This document shows positions 44,593-53,449 of a DNA stretch of 64,000 nucleotides, piece by piece. A program made the position numbers and the translations under genes. Within the stretch, counting starts at the first letter, position 1; each line of letters starts with the position of its first letter. Under the pieces are notes generated by a model. That model saw only the letters and a list, made by a program, of their open reading frames with translations. It made no database searches and was not told the origin of the DNA. Source of the stretch: an uncultured Bacteroidales bacterium (lineage in GTDB: Bacteria; Bacteroidota; Bacteroidia; Bacteroidales; UBA932). The DNA lies in the NCBI GenBank assembly GCA_944323845.1, contig CALUUA010000001.1:310001-374000 (forward strand), written 5' to 3'.

Positions 44593-44632
44593 CTCCAGGC
44601 AGCGATGTTGCGGCCGGAAATATGTTTGGAAA

Positions 44633-45718
44633 ATGAAAAGAATGGAAAACTGTATTGTCGCAGCGGTCCTGCTGCCTGTCCTGCTGATTCCGGGACTGTC
44701 GTGTAAGAAGGTGACGGGGGTGCCGGAGTCTGACGGGGTTCTGGTATTCCGGTTTGACGGAAATCCCAGAGAGTTGTCGAAGGTCTCGGAAGAACTGCCG
44801 GATACCAATGATTTCCTTATAACGGTGAGCGGCGAATCCGGAGATGTCGTTTTCGACGGGGTTTACTGCGATCTTCCCGAAAAGCTGGAAGTACCCTCCG
44901 GCAGCTATGGCATTTTCGTGCGCTCGGAGGATTTTGAAGGACTGCGGTTTTCAAGTCCGCAGTACGGAGACGAACAGTGTGTCGTAGTCCCTCCCGGAGG
45001 CGTCATGACGGTCAGTCTCGGCTGCCGGCAGATAAACTCAGGCATCAGGCTTTCCGTGTCGCCGGATTTCCTGACCGCTTATCCTGACGGAGTGCTGTTC
45101 ATAAAGGCCGGAGACAAACGCATAATGTACGGTTATACTGAAAAACGGATAGCATATTTCAGTCCGGGATCAGTGTCGCTTGTGCTGTATGACTCGGGTG
45201 AAGAGACCGTCTTGCTGACACGCACGCTTGTCTCGCAGGAAATACTCACGCTGAAGGTGTCGGTTTCTGCAGCCTTGTCTCCTGAACGCAGGGGGATAAC
45301 TATAGACCTCGATACATCCAGAGTATGGACTAACGAGACCTTTATGCTCGGGGAAGAGGATTCGAAAGGCGCATCTTATGAGAATGCCCTGACAGTCAGT
45401 CAGGCCTTGGCCAGCATCGGAAGAGAGGATGTCTGGGTGTCGGGATTCATCGTAGGCGGAGATCTCACTTCGGCGAACGCTTCCTTCGCCCCTCCTTTCA
45501 AGTCTGCATCGAACCTCCTTCTCGGGCCACGGTCCGCTTCCTCTTCGCGTGAAAACTGTATCGCTGTCCAGCTGTCGGCAGGAGAAGTCCGCGATGCGTT
45601 GAATCTGGCCGAGCATCCTGATATGCTTGGCAGGCTTGTCTGCCTTAACGGAGACATCGAGGGGGCGTATTACGGAATGACAGGTCTTAAAAGCGTTTCA
45701 GATTTCGTCCTGAAATGA
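44633..45718 (+). CDS. Lipoprotein with DUF4493-like and DUF6359-like domains
   Basis: A 361-residue lipoprotein with signal ending LIPGLSCKK. The N-terminal domain (about 25-130) has NDFLITVSGESGDVV, LPEKLEVPSGSYGIFV and the alternating strand pattern of the Bacteroidales DUF4493 family. The C-terminal part (about 255-360) starts ALTVSQALASIGREDVWVSG then FIVGGDLTSAN, which resembles the OB-fold-like DUF6359 group. Both names are from memory. Function is unknown; it is probably surface or periplasmic. It stands alone between the transporter fusion and dnaK. The upstream ATG at 44579 overlaps the -7 box and is rejected. Confidence 0.7.
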   Translation: MKRMENCIVAAVLLPVLLIPGLSCKKVTGVPESDGVLVFRFDGNPRELSKVSEELPDTNDFLITVSGESGDVVFDGVYCDLPEKLEVPSGSYGIFVRSEDFEGLRFSSPQYGDEQCVVVPPGGVMTVSLGCRQINSGIRLSVSPDFLTAYPDGVLFIKAGDKRIMYGYTEKRIAYFSPGSVSLVLYDSGEETVLLTRTLVSQEILTLKVSVSAALSPERRGITIDLDTSRVWTNETFMLGEEDSKGASYENALTVSQALASIGREDVWVSGFIVGGDLTSANASFAPPFKSASNLLLGPRSASSSRENCIAVQLSAGEVRDALNLAEHPDMLGRLVCLNGDIEGAYYGMTGLKSVSDFVLK

Positions 45719-45752
45719 AGACTGGATAAGCCTGAATGTTTTAAATAAAGAC

Positions 45753-45783
45753 AAAAAAAGACCGGTTCGAATCGAACCGGTCT
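45753..45783. terminator. Terminator between the DUF4493-type gene and dnaK
   Basis: Perfect hairpin AGACCGGTTCGA-A-TCGAACCGGTCT (45759-45783). A run of seven A on its left gives a T run for the minus-strand dnaK transcript. It may also stop the plus-strand gene. Confidence 0.85.
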
Positions 45784-45794
45784 CTAATTAATTT

Positions 45795-47690
45795 TTACTG
45801 CTCGTCAGGTCCCTGATTGTCAGGTCCGTTCTGAGGTCCCTGCGGCCCTCCCTGGAATGGTCCCTGAGGTCCGCCCTGCTGTGCGCCGGCAGCCTTGGCC
45901 ATATCCTCGGAAGCTGCGTGCCATGCAGACTCGAGTTCGCTGTTGTACTTGTCGATATCTGCTATGTTCTGGTTCTTGACAGCTTCTTTCAGACTGTTCA
46001 ATGCGGATTCGATTGCGCCTTTCTTGTCGGAAGGAATCTTGTCTCCGTATTCTTTCAGATTCTTTTCAGTCTGGAAGCACATGGCATCGGCATTGTTGAT
46101 TTTGTCGACTCTTTCCTTCTCGGCATTGTCGGCAGCCTCATTGGCCTTGGCCTCGTCACGCATCCTTTTGATTTCCTCTTCGCTCAATCCTGAAGAAGCC
46201 TCGATCCTGATGTTCTGCTCCTTGCCTGTAGCTTTGTCCTTTGCCGATACGTTCAGGATGCCGTTTGCGTCGATATCGAATGTAACTTCGATCTGAGGGA
46301 CACCTCTAGGCGCCGGAGCTATGCCGTCCAGATGGAATCTTCCGATTTCCTTGTTGTCCTTGGCCATAGGCCTTTCCCCCTGAAGAACATGTATTTCTAC
46401 AGACGGCTGGTTATCGGCCGCAGTCGAGAATACCTGTGACTTTCTGGTAGGTATGGTCGTGTTGGATTCGATCAGTTTGGTCATTACGCCGCCCAGAGTC
46501 TCGATACCGAGTGAAAGCGGGGTGACATCCAGAAGAAGCACGTCCTTCACATCGCCGGCCAGCACACCGCCCTGAATGGCTGCACCTATGGCTACCACTT
46601 CGTCAGGGTTTACGCTCTTGTTGGGAGCCTTGCCGAAGAATTTCTCCACGATGGCCTGAATGGCAGGAATACGTGTCGAACCGCCCACCAGCAGGACTTC
46701 ATCTATATCCGATGCAGTATATCCTGCGTCTGACAATGCCTTGCGGCATGGCTCGATGGTCCTCTGGATGAGGTCATCGGCGAGCTGCTCGAACTTGGCT
46801 CTCGTCAGGGTCTTTACCAGATGCTTAGGAATACCGTCTACCGGCATGATATAAGGCAGGTTGATCTCTGTCGAGGTCTGGCTGGAAAGCTCTATCTTCG
46901 CCTTTTCGGCGGCCTCTTTCAGCCTCTGAAGCGCCATAGGGTCTTTCTTCAGGTCTATGCCGCCGTTTTCGGCCGCAAACTCTGATGCAAGCCAGTCTAT
47001 GATCACCTGGTCGAAATCGTCACCTCCAAGGTGTGTGTCGCCGTTGGTGGACTTCACTTCGAATACGCCGTCGCCGAGTTCCATGATGGATATATCGAAT
47101 GTACCGCCTCCGAGGTCGTACACTGCGATCTTCATATCCTTGTTTTTCTTGTCAAGCCCGTATGCCAGAGCGGCTGCCGTAGGTTCGTTGATGATACGTT
47201 TTACATCCAGTCCGGCGATCTTTCCGGCTTCCTTTGTAGCCTGCCTCTGTGAATCAGAGAAATATGCAGGTACAGTGATGACGGCTTCCGTTACATCCTG
47301 CCTCAGGTATTCTTCTGCGGTCTTCTTCATCTTCTGGAGAATCATCGCTGAAATCTCCTGCGGAGTGTATAATCTTCCGTCGATCTCCACCCTCGGGGTG
47401 TTGTTGTCGCCGCGGACCACTTTGTAAGGTACTCTCTCCACCTCCTTGTTCACCTGGTCGTAAGTCTCGCCCATGAACCTTTTGATGGAAAACACTGTCT
47501 TGTGAGGGTTGGTAATGGCCTGCCTTTTGGCCGGGTTGCCGATTTTCCTTTCGCCGCCGTCCGTAAATGCGACCACTGAAGGGGTAGTCCTCTGACCCTC
47601 ATTGTTGATGATAACGGTAGGCTCGTTGCCTTCCATGACTGCCACGCAAGAATTGGTGGTACCCAAGTCAATACCGATGATTTTTCCCAT
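45795..47690 (-). CDS. dnaK: Chaperone DnaK (Hsp70)
   Basis: A 631-residue ATP-dependent chaperone that binds unfolded proteins. ATPase domain: [32 protein letters not shown] and [15 protein letters not shown]. The interdomain linker [19 protein letters not shown] lies near residue 390, followed by the substrate-binding domain. The tail ends in a Gly/Pro/Gln repeat ([15 protein letters not shown]) and GPDEQ instead of a canonical EEVD-like or short end. AGGAG lies 8 bases before the ATG. There is no grpE or dnaJ beside it and no CIRCE-type operator in the 258-base upstream gap. Confidence 0.97.
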   Translation of the reverse strand: MGKIIGIDLGTTNSCVAVMEGNEPTVIINNEGQRTTPSVVAFTDGGERKIGNPAKRQAITNPHKTVFSIKRFMGETYDQVNKEVERVPYKVVRGDNNTPRVEIDGRLYTPQEISAMILQKMKKTAEEYLRQDVTEAVITVPAYFSDSQRQATKEAGKIAGLDVKRIINEPTAAALAYGLDKKNKDMKIAVYDLGGGTFDISIMELGDGVFEVKSTNGDTHLGGDDFDQVIIDWLASEFAAENGGIDLKKDPMALQRLKEAAEKAKIELSSQTSTEINLPYIMPVDGIPKHLVKTLTRAKFEQLADDLIQRTIEPCRKALSDAGYTASDIDEVLLVGGSTRIPAIQAIVEKFFGKAPNKSVNPDEVVAIGAAIQGGVLAGDVKDVLLLDVTPLSLGIETLGGVMTKLIESNTTIPTRKSQVFSTAADNQPSVEIHVLQGERPMAKDNKEIGRFHLDGIAPAPRGVPQIEVTFDIDANGILNVSAKDKATGKEQNIRIEASSGLSEEEIKRMRDEAKANEAADNAEKERVDKINNADAMCFQTEKNLKEYGDKIPSDKKGAIESALNSLKEAVKNQNIADIDKYNSELESAWHAASEDMAKAAGAQQGGPQGPFQGGPQGPQNGPDNQGPDEQ

Positions 47691-47902
47691 AATATCGTTT
47701 CTCCTTTTTAATTATTTTCCTTTTTTGTCCTCCGGACAATCCTGATGACCTTCGGACAATGTTCTTATGATAATCTGTCTGCCGACCTTCCGGACCCCTT
47801 GTCCGTTCAGGAGGACGACTCCCGAATATCGAAACCTGTGCCAATCCTCGGGAAACCGGAAAATCTGACAAAATGTCAGTCCGGAAAGGAATCGCAAACT
47901 TG

Positions 47903-47934
47903 TTTGCATCGCATCCTCCTTCTTCCTATCTTTG
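47903..47934 (+). promoter_or_regulatory. Promoter TTTG-N20-TATCTTTG of the RluA-type gene
   Basis: Both boxes are exact (47903-47906 and 47927-47934). The ATG at 47949 is only 14 bases after the -7 box, so the mRNA has almost no leader. This rules out the upstream start at 47745. Confidence 0.75.
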
Positions 47935-47948
47935 CCGAAAAACCAGCG

Positions 47949-48683
47949 ATGCTATACAGAACATTGTCAGACGAGGAATACAGGGACGCCGCAGGGCGCA
48001 TTTTGTACGAAGACAACCATCTGCTTGTGGTGAACAAGAGGGCGGGGGAGATAGTGCAGGCTGACAAGACCAGCGACGAGACTCTGACAGATCTTTACAA
48101 GGCCTTCATTGCCATGCGTGACTCCAAGCCGGGCAGTGTCTTTGTAGGCGTGCCTCATCGTCTGGACAGGCCTGTAAGCGGAATCACCATGCTTGCCAGG
48201 ACTTCGAAGGCTCTGGCCCGTCTGAATGAAATGTTCCGGGAAGGAGCCATACATAAATATTATTGGGCTTTGGTATGTGCGGAACCTCCGCAGCCTGAAG
48301 GAAAGCTTTCCGGCTATATTTGGAGGAACGAGGCAAAGAACAAGTCCTACATGTGCAGACCCGGAGCCCTGAGAAAAGATGCCAGACTGGCGGAACTGGA
48401 GTACAGGCTCCTGTGTCGGACTGACAGGTATTGGCTGCTGGAAGTGAAACTGCTGACAGGCAGGCATCATCAGATCCGCTGTCAGCTTTCGGATATGGGC
48501 TGTGTCATAAAGGGCGACCTGAAGTACGGCGCTCCGCGTTCGAATCCTGACGGCTGCATCAACCTGCATTCGCGCAGGGTGAATTTCGTGCATCCGGTGC
48601 GGAAGGAAGAAATGACGATAGAGGCGCCGTTGCCGCATTCGTGGGACAGGCTCATTCCTCCTGATGCGGCTCTGACGTATTGA
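47949..48683 (+). CDS. RluA family RNA pseudouridine synthase
   Basis: A 244-residue enzyme that isomerises uridine to pseudouridine in rRNA or tRNA. It has no S4 domain. Catalytic motif II is VPHRLDRPVSGITML with the nucleophilic Asp (about residue 70). Motif III-like TGRHHQIRCQLSDMG and the late HSRRVNFVHP are intact. The catalytic core starts at AGRILYEDNHLLVVNKRAG. It overlaps the convergent CYTH gene by 32 bases. The specific RluA/RluC/RluD/TruC target cannot be decided. Confidence 0.92.
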   Translation: MLYRTLSDEEYRDAAGRILYEDNHLLVVNKRAGEIVQADKTSDETLTDLYKAFIAMRDSKPGSVFVGVPHRLDRPVSGITMLARTSKALARLNEMFREGAIHKYYWALVCAEPPQPEGKLSGYIWRNEAKNKSYMCRPGALRKDARLAELEYRLLCRTDRYWLLEVKLLTGRHHQIRCQLSDMGCVIKGDLKYGAPRSNPDGCINLHSRRVNFVHPVRKEEMTIEAPLPHSWDRLIPPDAALTY

Positions 48684-49164
48684 CTGCCTTGTTGCCCCAT
48701 TCCGAATACGGGTGGACCGAAAGCATTGAATTATAGTATCTGCTGTCTCCGGTGACTTCCTTTCCGAGCCACGAAGGTGCGGTAAAGTTCTCGTTTTCCG
48801 AAGCCAGTTCTATCTCGGCCATGACAAGACCGTCGTTTTCCCCATGAAATTCATCGACTTCGAAAATCTTTCCGTCTACGGGGACTATGTACCTTGTCTT
48901 GTCGATGATTCCGCTGCGGCACAGAAGGAAAAGGTCGCGGGCGTCTTCTCCTGAGATTTCCTTTTCCCATTCGTACCGGCTCATCCCGCTTGCGCTCCCG
49001 GCTCCCTTTATCGTCAGAATACCCTTGTTATCCCACAGGCGCACTCTGACAGTCCTGCCGTTTTCCTTGCAGATGTATCCTTGCGTGAGCCTGTGGCTCT
49101 CCGCAGCCATAGCCTTGTAGGACCCGTCCTTCACAAGGAATTTTCTTTCAATCTCTATATTCAT
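48652..49164 (-). CDS. CYTH domain protein (triphosphate tunnel metalloenzyme)
   Basis: A 170-residue cytoplasmic protein. The signature EIERKFLV is at residues 4-11. Basic and acidic tunnel residues follow in RTVRVRLWDNKGILTIKG, RYEWEKEI and GLVMAEIEL. Bacterial CYTH proteins hydrolyse inorganic triphosphate or related substrates. It is the third gene of the gmk-nadD-CYTH operon, 6 bases after nadD. Confidence 0.9.
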   Translation of the reverse strand: MNIEIERKFLVKDGSYKAMAAESHRLTQGYICKENGRTVRVRLWDNKGILTIKGAGSASGMSRYEWEKEISGEDARDLFLLCRSGIIDKTRYIVPVDGKIFEVDEFHGENDGLVMAEIELASENENFTAPSWLGKEVTGDSRYYNSMLSVHPYSEWGNKAVNTSEPHQEE

Positions 49165-49170
49165 ATGCAG

Positions 49171-49767
49171 TTACATCATATACGATGACATGTCAATGCC
49201 TGCGGCAATTCCTTCCCTGATCTGCGTGGAAGAAATATCCACCGTCGGGGCATCTTCCATAAGCAATATCCTGTATTTTTCCCCGGTACAGCTTCCGCTC
49301 CCGTCCGGATCCGTCCGGCATTCCTTCAGCAGCCCGTCCCGGACTGACTTCATGTCATATCCTTTTCTGGGGTAGACTGCCACACCGTAGCGGCAAAGGA
49401 TTTTCCTGTAGTCTTTCCATTTGCAGATATCCTTCAGGTTGTCGGCTCCTATGATCAGGGTGAAGTCGTTTTCCGGTTCCCTTGCCTTCAGGGCGTCGAG
49501 TGTCCTGATTGTGTATTGCGGGGCGGGAAGATGCAGCTCGATATCGTCGGCCATGACTTTCAGCCCGGGATGTCTGGCCAATGCGGCGACTGCGTTCCTG
49601 AACCGTTCTTCTCCGGTTTCGGCTTTCATGTAGCCTTTGAAAGGGCTTTGCGGGGACACTATCAGATATACCATGTCGAAATCCTGCCTGCATGTCAGGT
49701 ATTCCATGATGGCCAGATGCCCGATATGAAGCGGATTGAATGTCCCTGTATAAACGGCTATTTTCAT
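49171..49767 (-). CDS. nadD: Nicotinate-nucleotide adenylyltransferase
   Basis: Converts nicotinate mononucleotide plus ATP to deamido-NAD in NAD synthesis. The 198-residue protein begins KIAVYTGTFNPLHIGHLAI with the GTFNPxHxGH nucleotidyltransferase motif, has IIGADNLKDICKWKDY in the middle and ends with DISSTQIREGIAAG, the ISST-x-(I/V)R motif. ATG 49767 is favoured by the family start and a GGAAAG six bases upstream. An ATG at 49788 overlaps the gmk stop (ATGA) and could serve for coupling. Confidence 0.94.
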   Translation of the reverse strand: MKIAVYTGTFNPLHIGHLAIMEYLTCRQDFDMVYLIVSPQSPFKGYMKAETGEERFRNAVAALARHPGLKVMADDIELHLPAPQYTIRTLDALKAREPENDFTLIIGADNLKDICKWKDYRKILCRYGVAVYPRKGYDMKSVRDGLLKECRTDPDGSGSCTGEKYRILLMEDAPTVDISSTQIREGIAAGIDMSSYMM

Positions 49768-49784
49768 CGGTCGCTTTCCGTATG

Positions 49785-50375
49785 TCATTTCCCGTCCGGC
49801 CTGATATCCTTGCGGATGAAGTCGCCCACAATCTTGTCCGCTTCGTCGAAAGCTTTCCCGAGCTCCTCGTTGACAAGGATGAAATCGAATTTTCCCCGGG
49901 CGAATTCTATTTCTTCAGCAGCCTTTGCCACCCTTTTGTCTATGGCTTCCATACTGTCTGTGCCTCTGTGCAGGAGACGTTCGCGCAGGCATGAGACTGA
50001 CGGAGCCTGAATGAAGACTGAAAGGGCCTGCTCCCTGAAATATTTCTTCAGATTGACGCCTCCTTTTACATCCACGTCGAAAATGATGACATGCCCTTTT
50101 CCCCAGATACGGTCCAGTTCGGATTTCAGCGTCCCGTAGAATGAGCCGGAGTACACTTCCTCGTACTCCACGAATTTGCCTTCGGCAATCATCTTCCTGA
50201 ATTCCTCTTCCGAATAGAACCAGTATTCCCTGCCGTTCTGCTCATTGCCCCTCGGGGCACGAGAGGTGGCGGATATGGAAAATTCCAGTTCTGGATACAG
50301 GCTCAGGATATGATTTACGATAGTGCTTTTTCCTGATCCCGACGGGGCTGAAAATATTATGACCTTGTTCTGCAT
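49785..50375 (-). CDS. gmk: Guanylate kinase
   Basis: Phosphorylates GMP to GDP. The 196-residue protein has the P-loop FSAPSGSGKSTIVNHIL near its start, then SATSRAPRGNEQNGREYWF for GMP binding and the lid IFDVDVKGGVNLKKYF. First gene of the gmk-nadD-CYTH operon. Start 50375 is chosen because the -7 box TACCTTTG (50399-50406) lies between it and the alternative start at 50420. Confidence 0.96.
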   Translation of the reverse strand: MQNKVIIFSAPSGSGKSTIVNHILSLYPELEFSISATSRAPRGNEQNGREYWFYSEEEFRKMIAEGKFVEYEEVYSGSFYGTLKSELDRIWGKGHVIIFDVDVKGGVNLKKYFREQALSVFIQAPSVSCLRERLLHRGTDSMEAIDKRVAKAAEEIEFARGKFDFILVNEELGKAFDEADKIVGDFIRKDIRPDGK

Positions 50376-50398
50376 AGACTCTTGCTTTGATTTGTCCG

Positions 50399-50406
50399 CA
50401 AAGGTA
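50399..50406 (-). promoter_or_regulatory. -7 box of the gmk operon
   Basis: Minus-strand TACCTTTG, exact TAnnTTTG, 24 bases before the gmk start. Confidence 0.55.
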
Positions 50407-50456
50407 AGACAATTATGCAAATCATTTTCCCCGTTTATGAGAAATAGTTTTTTCTG

Positions 50457-50487
50457 TTTCGATTATTCCGAAAAATAATTAATTTTG
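50457..50487 (+). promoter_or_regulatory. Promoter of the fructose-bisphosphate aldolase gene
   Basis: TTTC at 50457-50460 and exact -7 box TAATTTTG at 50480-50487, spaced by 19. It leaves a leader of about 80 bases with no recognised riboswitch. Confidence 0.6.
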
Positions 50488-50575
50488 CAAGGATTTGGGT
50501 CTGGGAAAATATTGCCGTACCTGGCACATTCCGGATTCATTGAGGATATGAAATCATTGTATTAATATTAAGGTT

Positions 50576-51577
50576 ATGGTATCTTACAAATCACTCGGTC
50601 TGGTGAACACCAAAGAGATGTTCGCCAAAGCCATCAACGGGGGTTATGCTATCCCTGCCTTCAATTTCAACAACATGGAGCAGCTTCAGGCTATCATCCA
50701 GGCTGCTGCAGCTACCAAGTCACCTGTGATTCTTCAGGTTTCAAAGGGAGCGCGCAATTATGCTAACCAGACACTTCTCCGCTACATGGCAGAGGGTGCA
50801 GTAGAATATGCAAAGGAACTCGGCTGGGAAAATCCTCAGATCGTCCTCCACCTCGACCACGGCGATTCATTCGAGCTCTGCAAGAGCTGCGTGGACATGG
50901 GATTCTCATCAGTGATGATAGACGGTTCTCACCTTCCATACGATGAGAATGTGGCTCTGACGAAAAAGGTAGTGGAATATGCCCATCAGTTCGATGTGAC
51001 AGTCGAGGGAGAACTCGGTGTACTGGCAGGTGTGGAGGATGAGGTTCAGGCAGAACATCATACTTACACAAGGCCGGAGGAAGTGGTGGACTTCACTTCG
51101 AAGACAGGCTGCGATTCTCTCGCCATCTCCATCGGTACTTCGCACGGCGCCTACAAGTTCAAGCCGGAGCAGTGTACACTCGATCCTAAGACCGGCCGCC
51201 TTGTCCCTCCGCCACTTGCTTTCGATGTCCTCGACGGCGTGATGAAGGAACTTCCGGGATTCCCTATCGTTCTTCACGGTTCATCTTCAGTTCCTCAGGA
51301 ATATGTGGATATGATCAACAAGTTCGGCGGAAACCTCGAGGCTGCTATCGGTATTCCTGAAGAGGAGCTCCGCAAGGCCGCCAAGTCTGCTGTCTGCAAG
51401 ATCAACATCGACTCCGACTCACGTCTGGCCATGACTGCGGCTATCCGCAAGGTCTTCGCCGAGAAGCCGGCAGAGTTCGACCCGCGCAAGTATCTCGGTC
51501 CTGCACGTGACGAGATGAAGAAGCTTTATGAGCATAAGATCATTAATGTGCTCGGGTCTGACGGTAAGGCTATTTAA
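50576..51577 (+). CDS. fba: Class II fructose-1,6-bisphosphate aldolase
   Basis: A zinc-dependent glycolytic and gluconeogenic enzyme of 333 residues that cleaves fructose-1,6-bisphosphate. Key motifs: PAFNFNNMEQLQAI, IVLHLDHGDSFELCKSC (catalytic Asp and zinc His, about residue 85), SVMIDGSHLPYDENV, and the late IVLHGSSSVPQEY zinc/phosphate-binding segment. Codon use is strongly biased to a few codons, typical of a highly expressed gene. A long hairpin at 51604 follows 27 bases after the stop. Confidence 0.96.
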   Translation: MVSYKSLGLVNTKEMFAKAINGGYAIPAFNFNNMEQLQAIIQAAAATKSPVILQVSKGARNYANQTLLRYMAEGAVEYAKELGWENPQIVLHLDHGDSFELCKSCVDMGFSSVMIDGSHLPYDENVALTKKVVEYAHQFDVTVEGELGVLAGVEDEVQAEHHTYTRPEEVVDFTSKTGCDSLAISIGTSHGAYKFKPEQCTLDPKTGRLVPPPLAFDVLDGVMKELPGFPIVLHGSSSVPQEYVDMINKFGGNLEAAIGIPEEELRKAAKSAVCKINIDSDSRLAMTAAIRKVFAEKPAEFDPRKYLGPARDEMKKLYEHKIINVLGSDGKAI

Positions 51578-51603
51578 TTGCCTCGGATTTATTTTTTATA
51601 ATT

Positions 51604-51661
51604 ATTGAGGGAGGTATTTTTCGGGACAGAAAAAACAGTCCCGAAAAATACCTCCCTCAAT
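51604..51661 (+). terminator. 24-bp perfect hairpin after fba
   Basis: Arms starting ATTGAGGGAGGTATTTTTCG and their exact complement surround a 10-base A-rich loop. It is also the first unit of the tandem repeat. No T run follows directly, so stem-driven termination or mRNA end protection is inferred. Confidence 0.65.
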
Positions 51662-51846
51662 GCAATAATGTCCTGCGGCAATTTTATTTGGACGCTGGGA
51701 GGAAGGACAGAAAAAACAGTCCCGAAAAAATACCTCCCTCAATGCAATAATGTCCTGCGACAATTTTATTTGGACGCTGGGAGGAAGGACAGAAAAAACA
51801 GTCCCGAAAAATACCTCCCTCAATATAAATGTTCGGCGACAATTTG
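51604..51846. repeat. 82-bp tandem repeat, three units plus a degenerate fourth
   Basis: GGACAGAAAAAACAGTCCCG recurs at about 51624, 51705 and 51787, a period of 81-82 bases. The spacer CAATGCAATAATGTCCTGCG followed by TTTATTTGGACGCTGGGAGG is nearly identical between units. Only the first unit has both full hairpin arms. Apparent frames across it on both strands are repeat artefacts. A weak fourth copy runs to about 51846, just before the nitroreductase gene. Confidence 0.88.
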
Positions 51847-51870
51847 AGAACATAATCAATATATGAATTT

Positions 51871-52410
51871 ATGGAACTGAAAGAGATTCTGGAAAAGAGA
51901 AGAAGCATCAGGGAATACGCCGAAGGCGGAAGACTTACTGCGGATATGGTGAAGGACTTCGTGACGGCAGCTCTGGAAGCGCCATCGTGGAAAAATACCC
52001 AGACGGCACGCTATCATGCTGTCCTGTCTCAGGATATGATACAGAAAATCAGGGAAAAATGTTTCGGGTCATGGAATTTCCGGAATACCGCGAATGTCCA
52101 GGCTCTCGTAGTGACCGCATTCGTGAAAGACATTTCAGGATACCGGAAGGACGGCACGCCGGACAATGAACTTGGAAACGGCTGGGGAATTTATGATGCA
52201 GGTCTCCAGAACTCCATTTTCCTGCTGAAAGCCGCTGAAGCCGGCATAGACTCCCTCGTCATGGGCATCAGGGATGCCGCCCTCATCAGGGAACTTCTGG
52301 AAATCCCTGAAAACGAGGAAATCCTCTCTGTCATCGCCTTGGGCGAAAGGGCGGTGACTCCGGAAAAGCCGCTTCGCAGGCAAACTGACGATGTTCTGAA
52401 ATTCTATTGA
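51871..52410 (+). CDS. Nitroreductase family flavoprotein
   Basis: A 179-residue FMN-dependent oxidoreductase that uses NAD(P)H on nitro or quinone-like substrates. FMN-binding residues are visible in EKRRSIREYA (Arg-Arg-Ser-x-Arg, residues 9-16), LEAPSWKNTQ and the late VIALGERA segment. GIYDAGLQNSIFLLKAAEAG is the dimer and flavin-contact helix. It overlaps the bioB region by an ATTGA junction, so the two genes are likely one transcript, though a link to biotin synthesis is not known. Confidence 0.9.
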   Translation: MELKEILEKRRSIREYAEGGRLTADMVKDFVTAALEAPSWKNTQTARYHAVLSQDMIQKIREKCFGSWNFRNTANVQALVVTAFVKDISGYRKDGTPDNELGNGWGIYDAGLQNSIFLLKAAEAGIDSLVMGIRDAALIRELLEIPENEEILSVIALGERAVTPEKPLRRQTDDVLKFY

Positions 52411-52421
52411 CAGTGAAAAAG

Positions 52422-53444
52422 ATGAACAGAAGTCTTCTGGAAAACCCCTCAGGCACTGTTCCTTCCGGACAGCCTGTTCCTGATTCGTATGTAAGACAGC
52501 TCGCGGAAAGGGTTTCCGCCACATGCGAAGGCGTTTCCGAAGCGGAGGCAGCCGCCCTTTCGTCAGCCTCGGATGAACCCCTGTACGATGGAGCGGCCAT
52601 GATTACCCGTTCATGCGCCTCCCGTAAATTCGACACTTGCTCCATAATAAACGGAAAGTCCGGCCGCTGTCCGGAGGACTGCAAGTGGTGCGCCCAATCC
52701 GCACATTATCACTCACATATCGCTGAATACCCTCTGGTGTCTACGGCCCGTCTCGTCGAGGCTGCCGCCCTGAGCCGCAGCCATGGCATCGGCCGCTTTT
52801 CCATAGTGACGAGCGGAAGACGCCTCAAGCCGGATGAAGTCAGCGCACTGTGTTCCTCTGTCCGGGAAGTGGCTGCAAAAACCGGTATGAAACTCTGTCT
52901 TTCGGCCGGTCTTCTCGATGAAGAAGATCTGAAGGCTTTCCGTGAGGCCGGCATTTCCCGGTATCATTGCAATCTGGAAGCCTCACCTTCATGTTTCGGG
53001 GACTATTGTACCACTCATACGCAGTCCGAAAAGGTCTCTACTCTGGAAGCCGCCCGGAATGCCGGCATGGAGATATGTTCCGGAGGCATCATAGGCATGG
53101 GGGAGACCATCATCCAGCGCATAGGACTTGCTTTCGCCCTGCGGTCGCTCGGTGTCAAGTCAGTGCCAGTGAACATATTGTCTCCGATTCCCGGCACGCC
53201 TCTCGAAAATGTCCCTCTTCTCCCGGAAAAGGAGATTCTCCGCACCATAGCGATATTCCGCTTTATTCTTCCTGATGCGGCCTTGCGTTTTGCAGGCGGC
53301 AGGGCACGGCTTTCCGACAAGACCACTCTGGAGGCTTACCGTATCGGCATCAATGCTTCTATCATGGGAGACATGCTTACCACGGCAGGGGCGGATATCG
53401 GAAAAGATATGGCCCGCATCCATTCGGCAGGCTATATCCTGTAA
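52422..53444 (+). CDS. bioB: Biotin synthase (radical SAM)
   Basis: Inserts sulfur into dethiobiotin to make biotin, using two iron-sulfur clusters and S-adenosylmethionine. The radical-SAM cluster motif GRCPEDCKWCAQS (Cys-x3-Cys-x2-Cys) is at about residue 85. Other family segments: CSGGIIGMGETIIQRI (about 225) and SPIPGTPLENVPLL. Length of 340 residues is normal. Start choice is uncertain among ATG 52422, GTG 52413 and TTG 52407; the last overlaps the nitroreductase stop. Other bio genes are not nearby. Confidence 0.95.
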   Translation: MNRSLLENPSGTVPSGQPVPDSYVRQLAERVSATCEGVSEAEAAALSSASDEPLYDGAAMITRSCASRKFDTCSIINGKSGRCPEDCKWCAQSAHYHSHIAEYPLVSTARLVEAAALSRSHGIGRFSIVTSGRRLKPDEVSALCSSVREVAAKTGMKLCLSAGLLDEEDLKAFREAGISRYHCNLEASPSCFGDYCTTHTQSEKVSTLEAARNAGMEICSGGIIGMGETIIQRIGLAFALRSLGVKSVPVNILSPIPGTPLENVPLLPEKEILRTIAIFRFILPDAALRFAGGRARLSDKTTLEAYRIGINASIMGDMLTTAGADIGKDMARIHSAGYIL

Positions 53445-53449
53445 CAACA

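Noticed and set aside
44503..44632. Possible small gene between the fusion gene and the DUF4493-type gene
   Set aside because: The sequence is T-rich with no credible frame; only a -7 box is supported.
47691..47948. CIRCE/HrcA operator before dnaK
   Set aside because: No TTAGCACTC-type inverted repeat was found in the gap.
51602..51859. Open frames on both strands across the 82-bp repeat
   Set aside because: The translations simply repeat (REVFF and CFFCP blocks) because the DNA is a tandem repeat.
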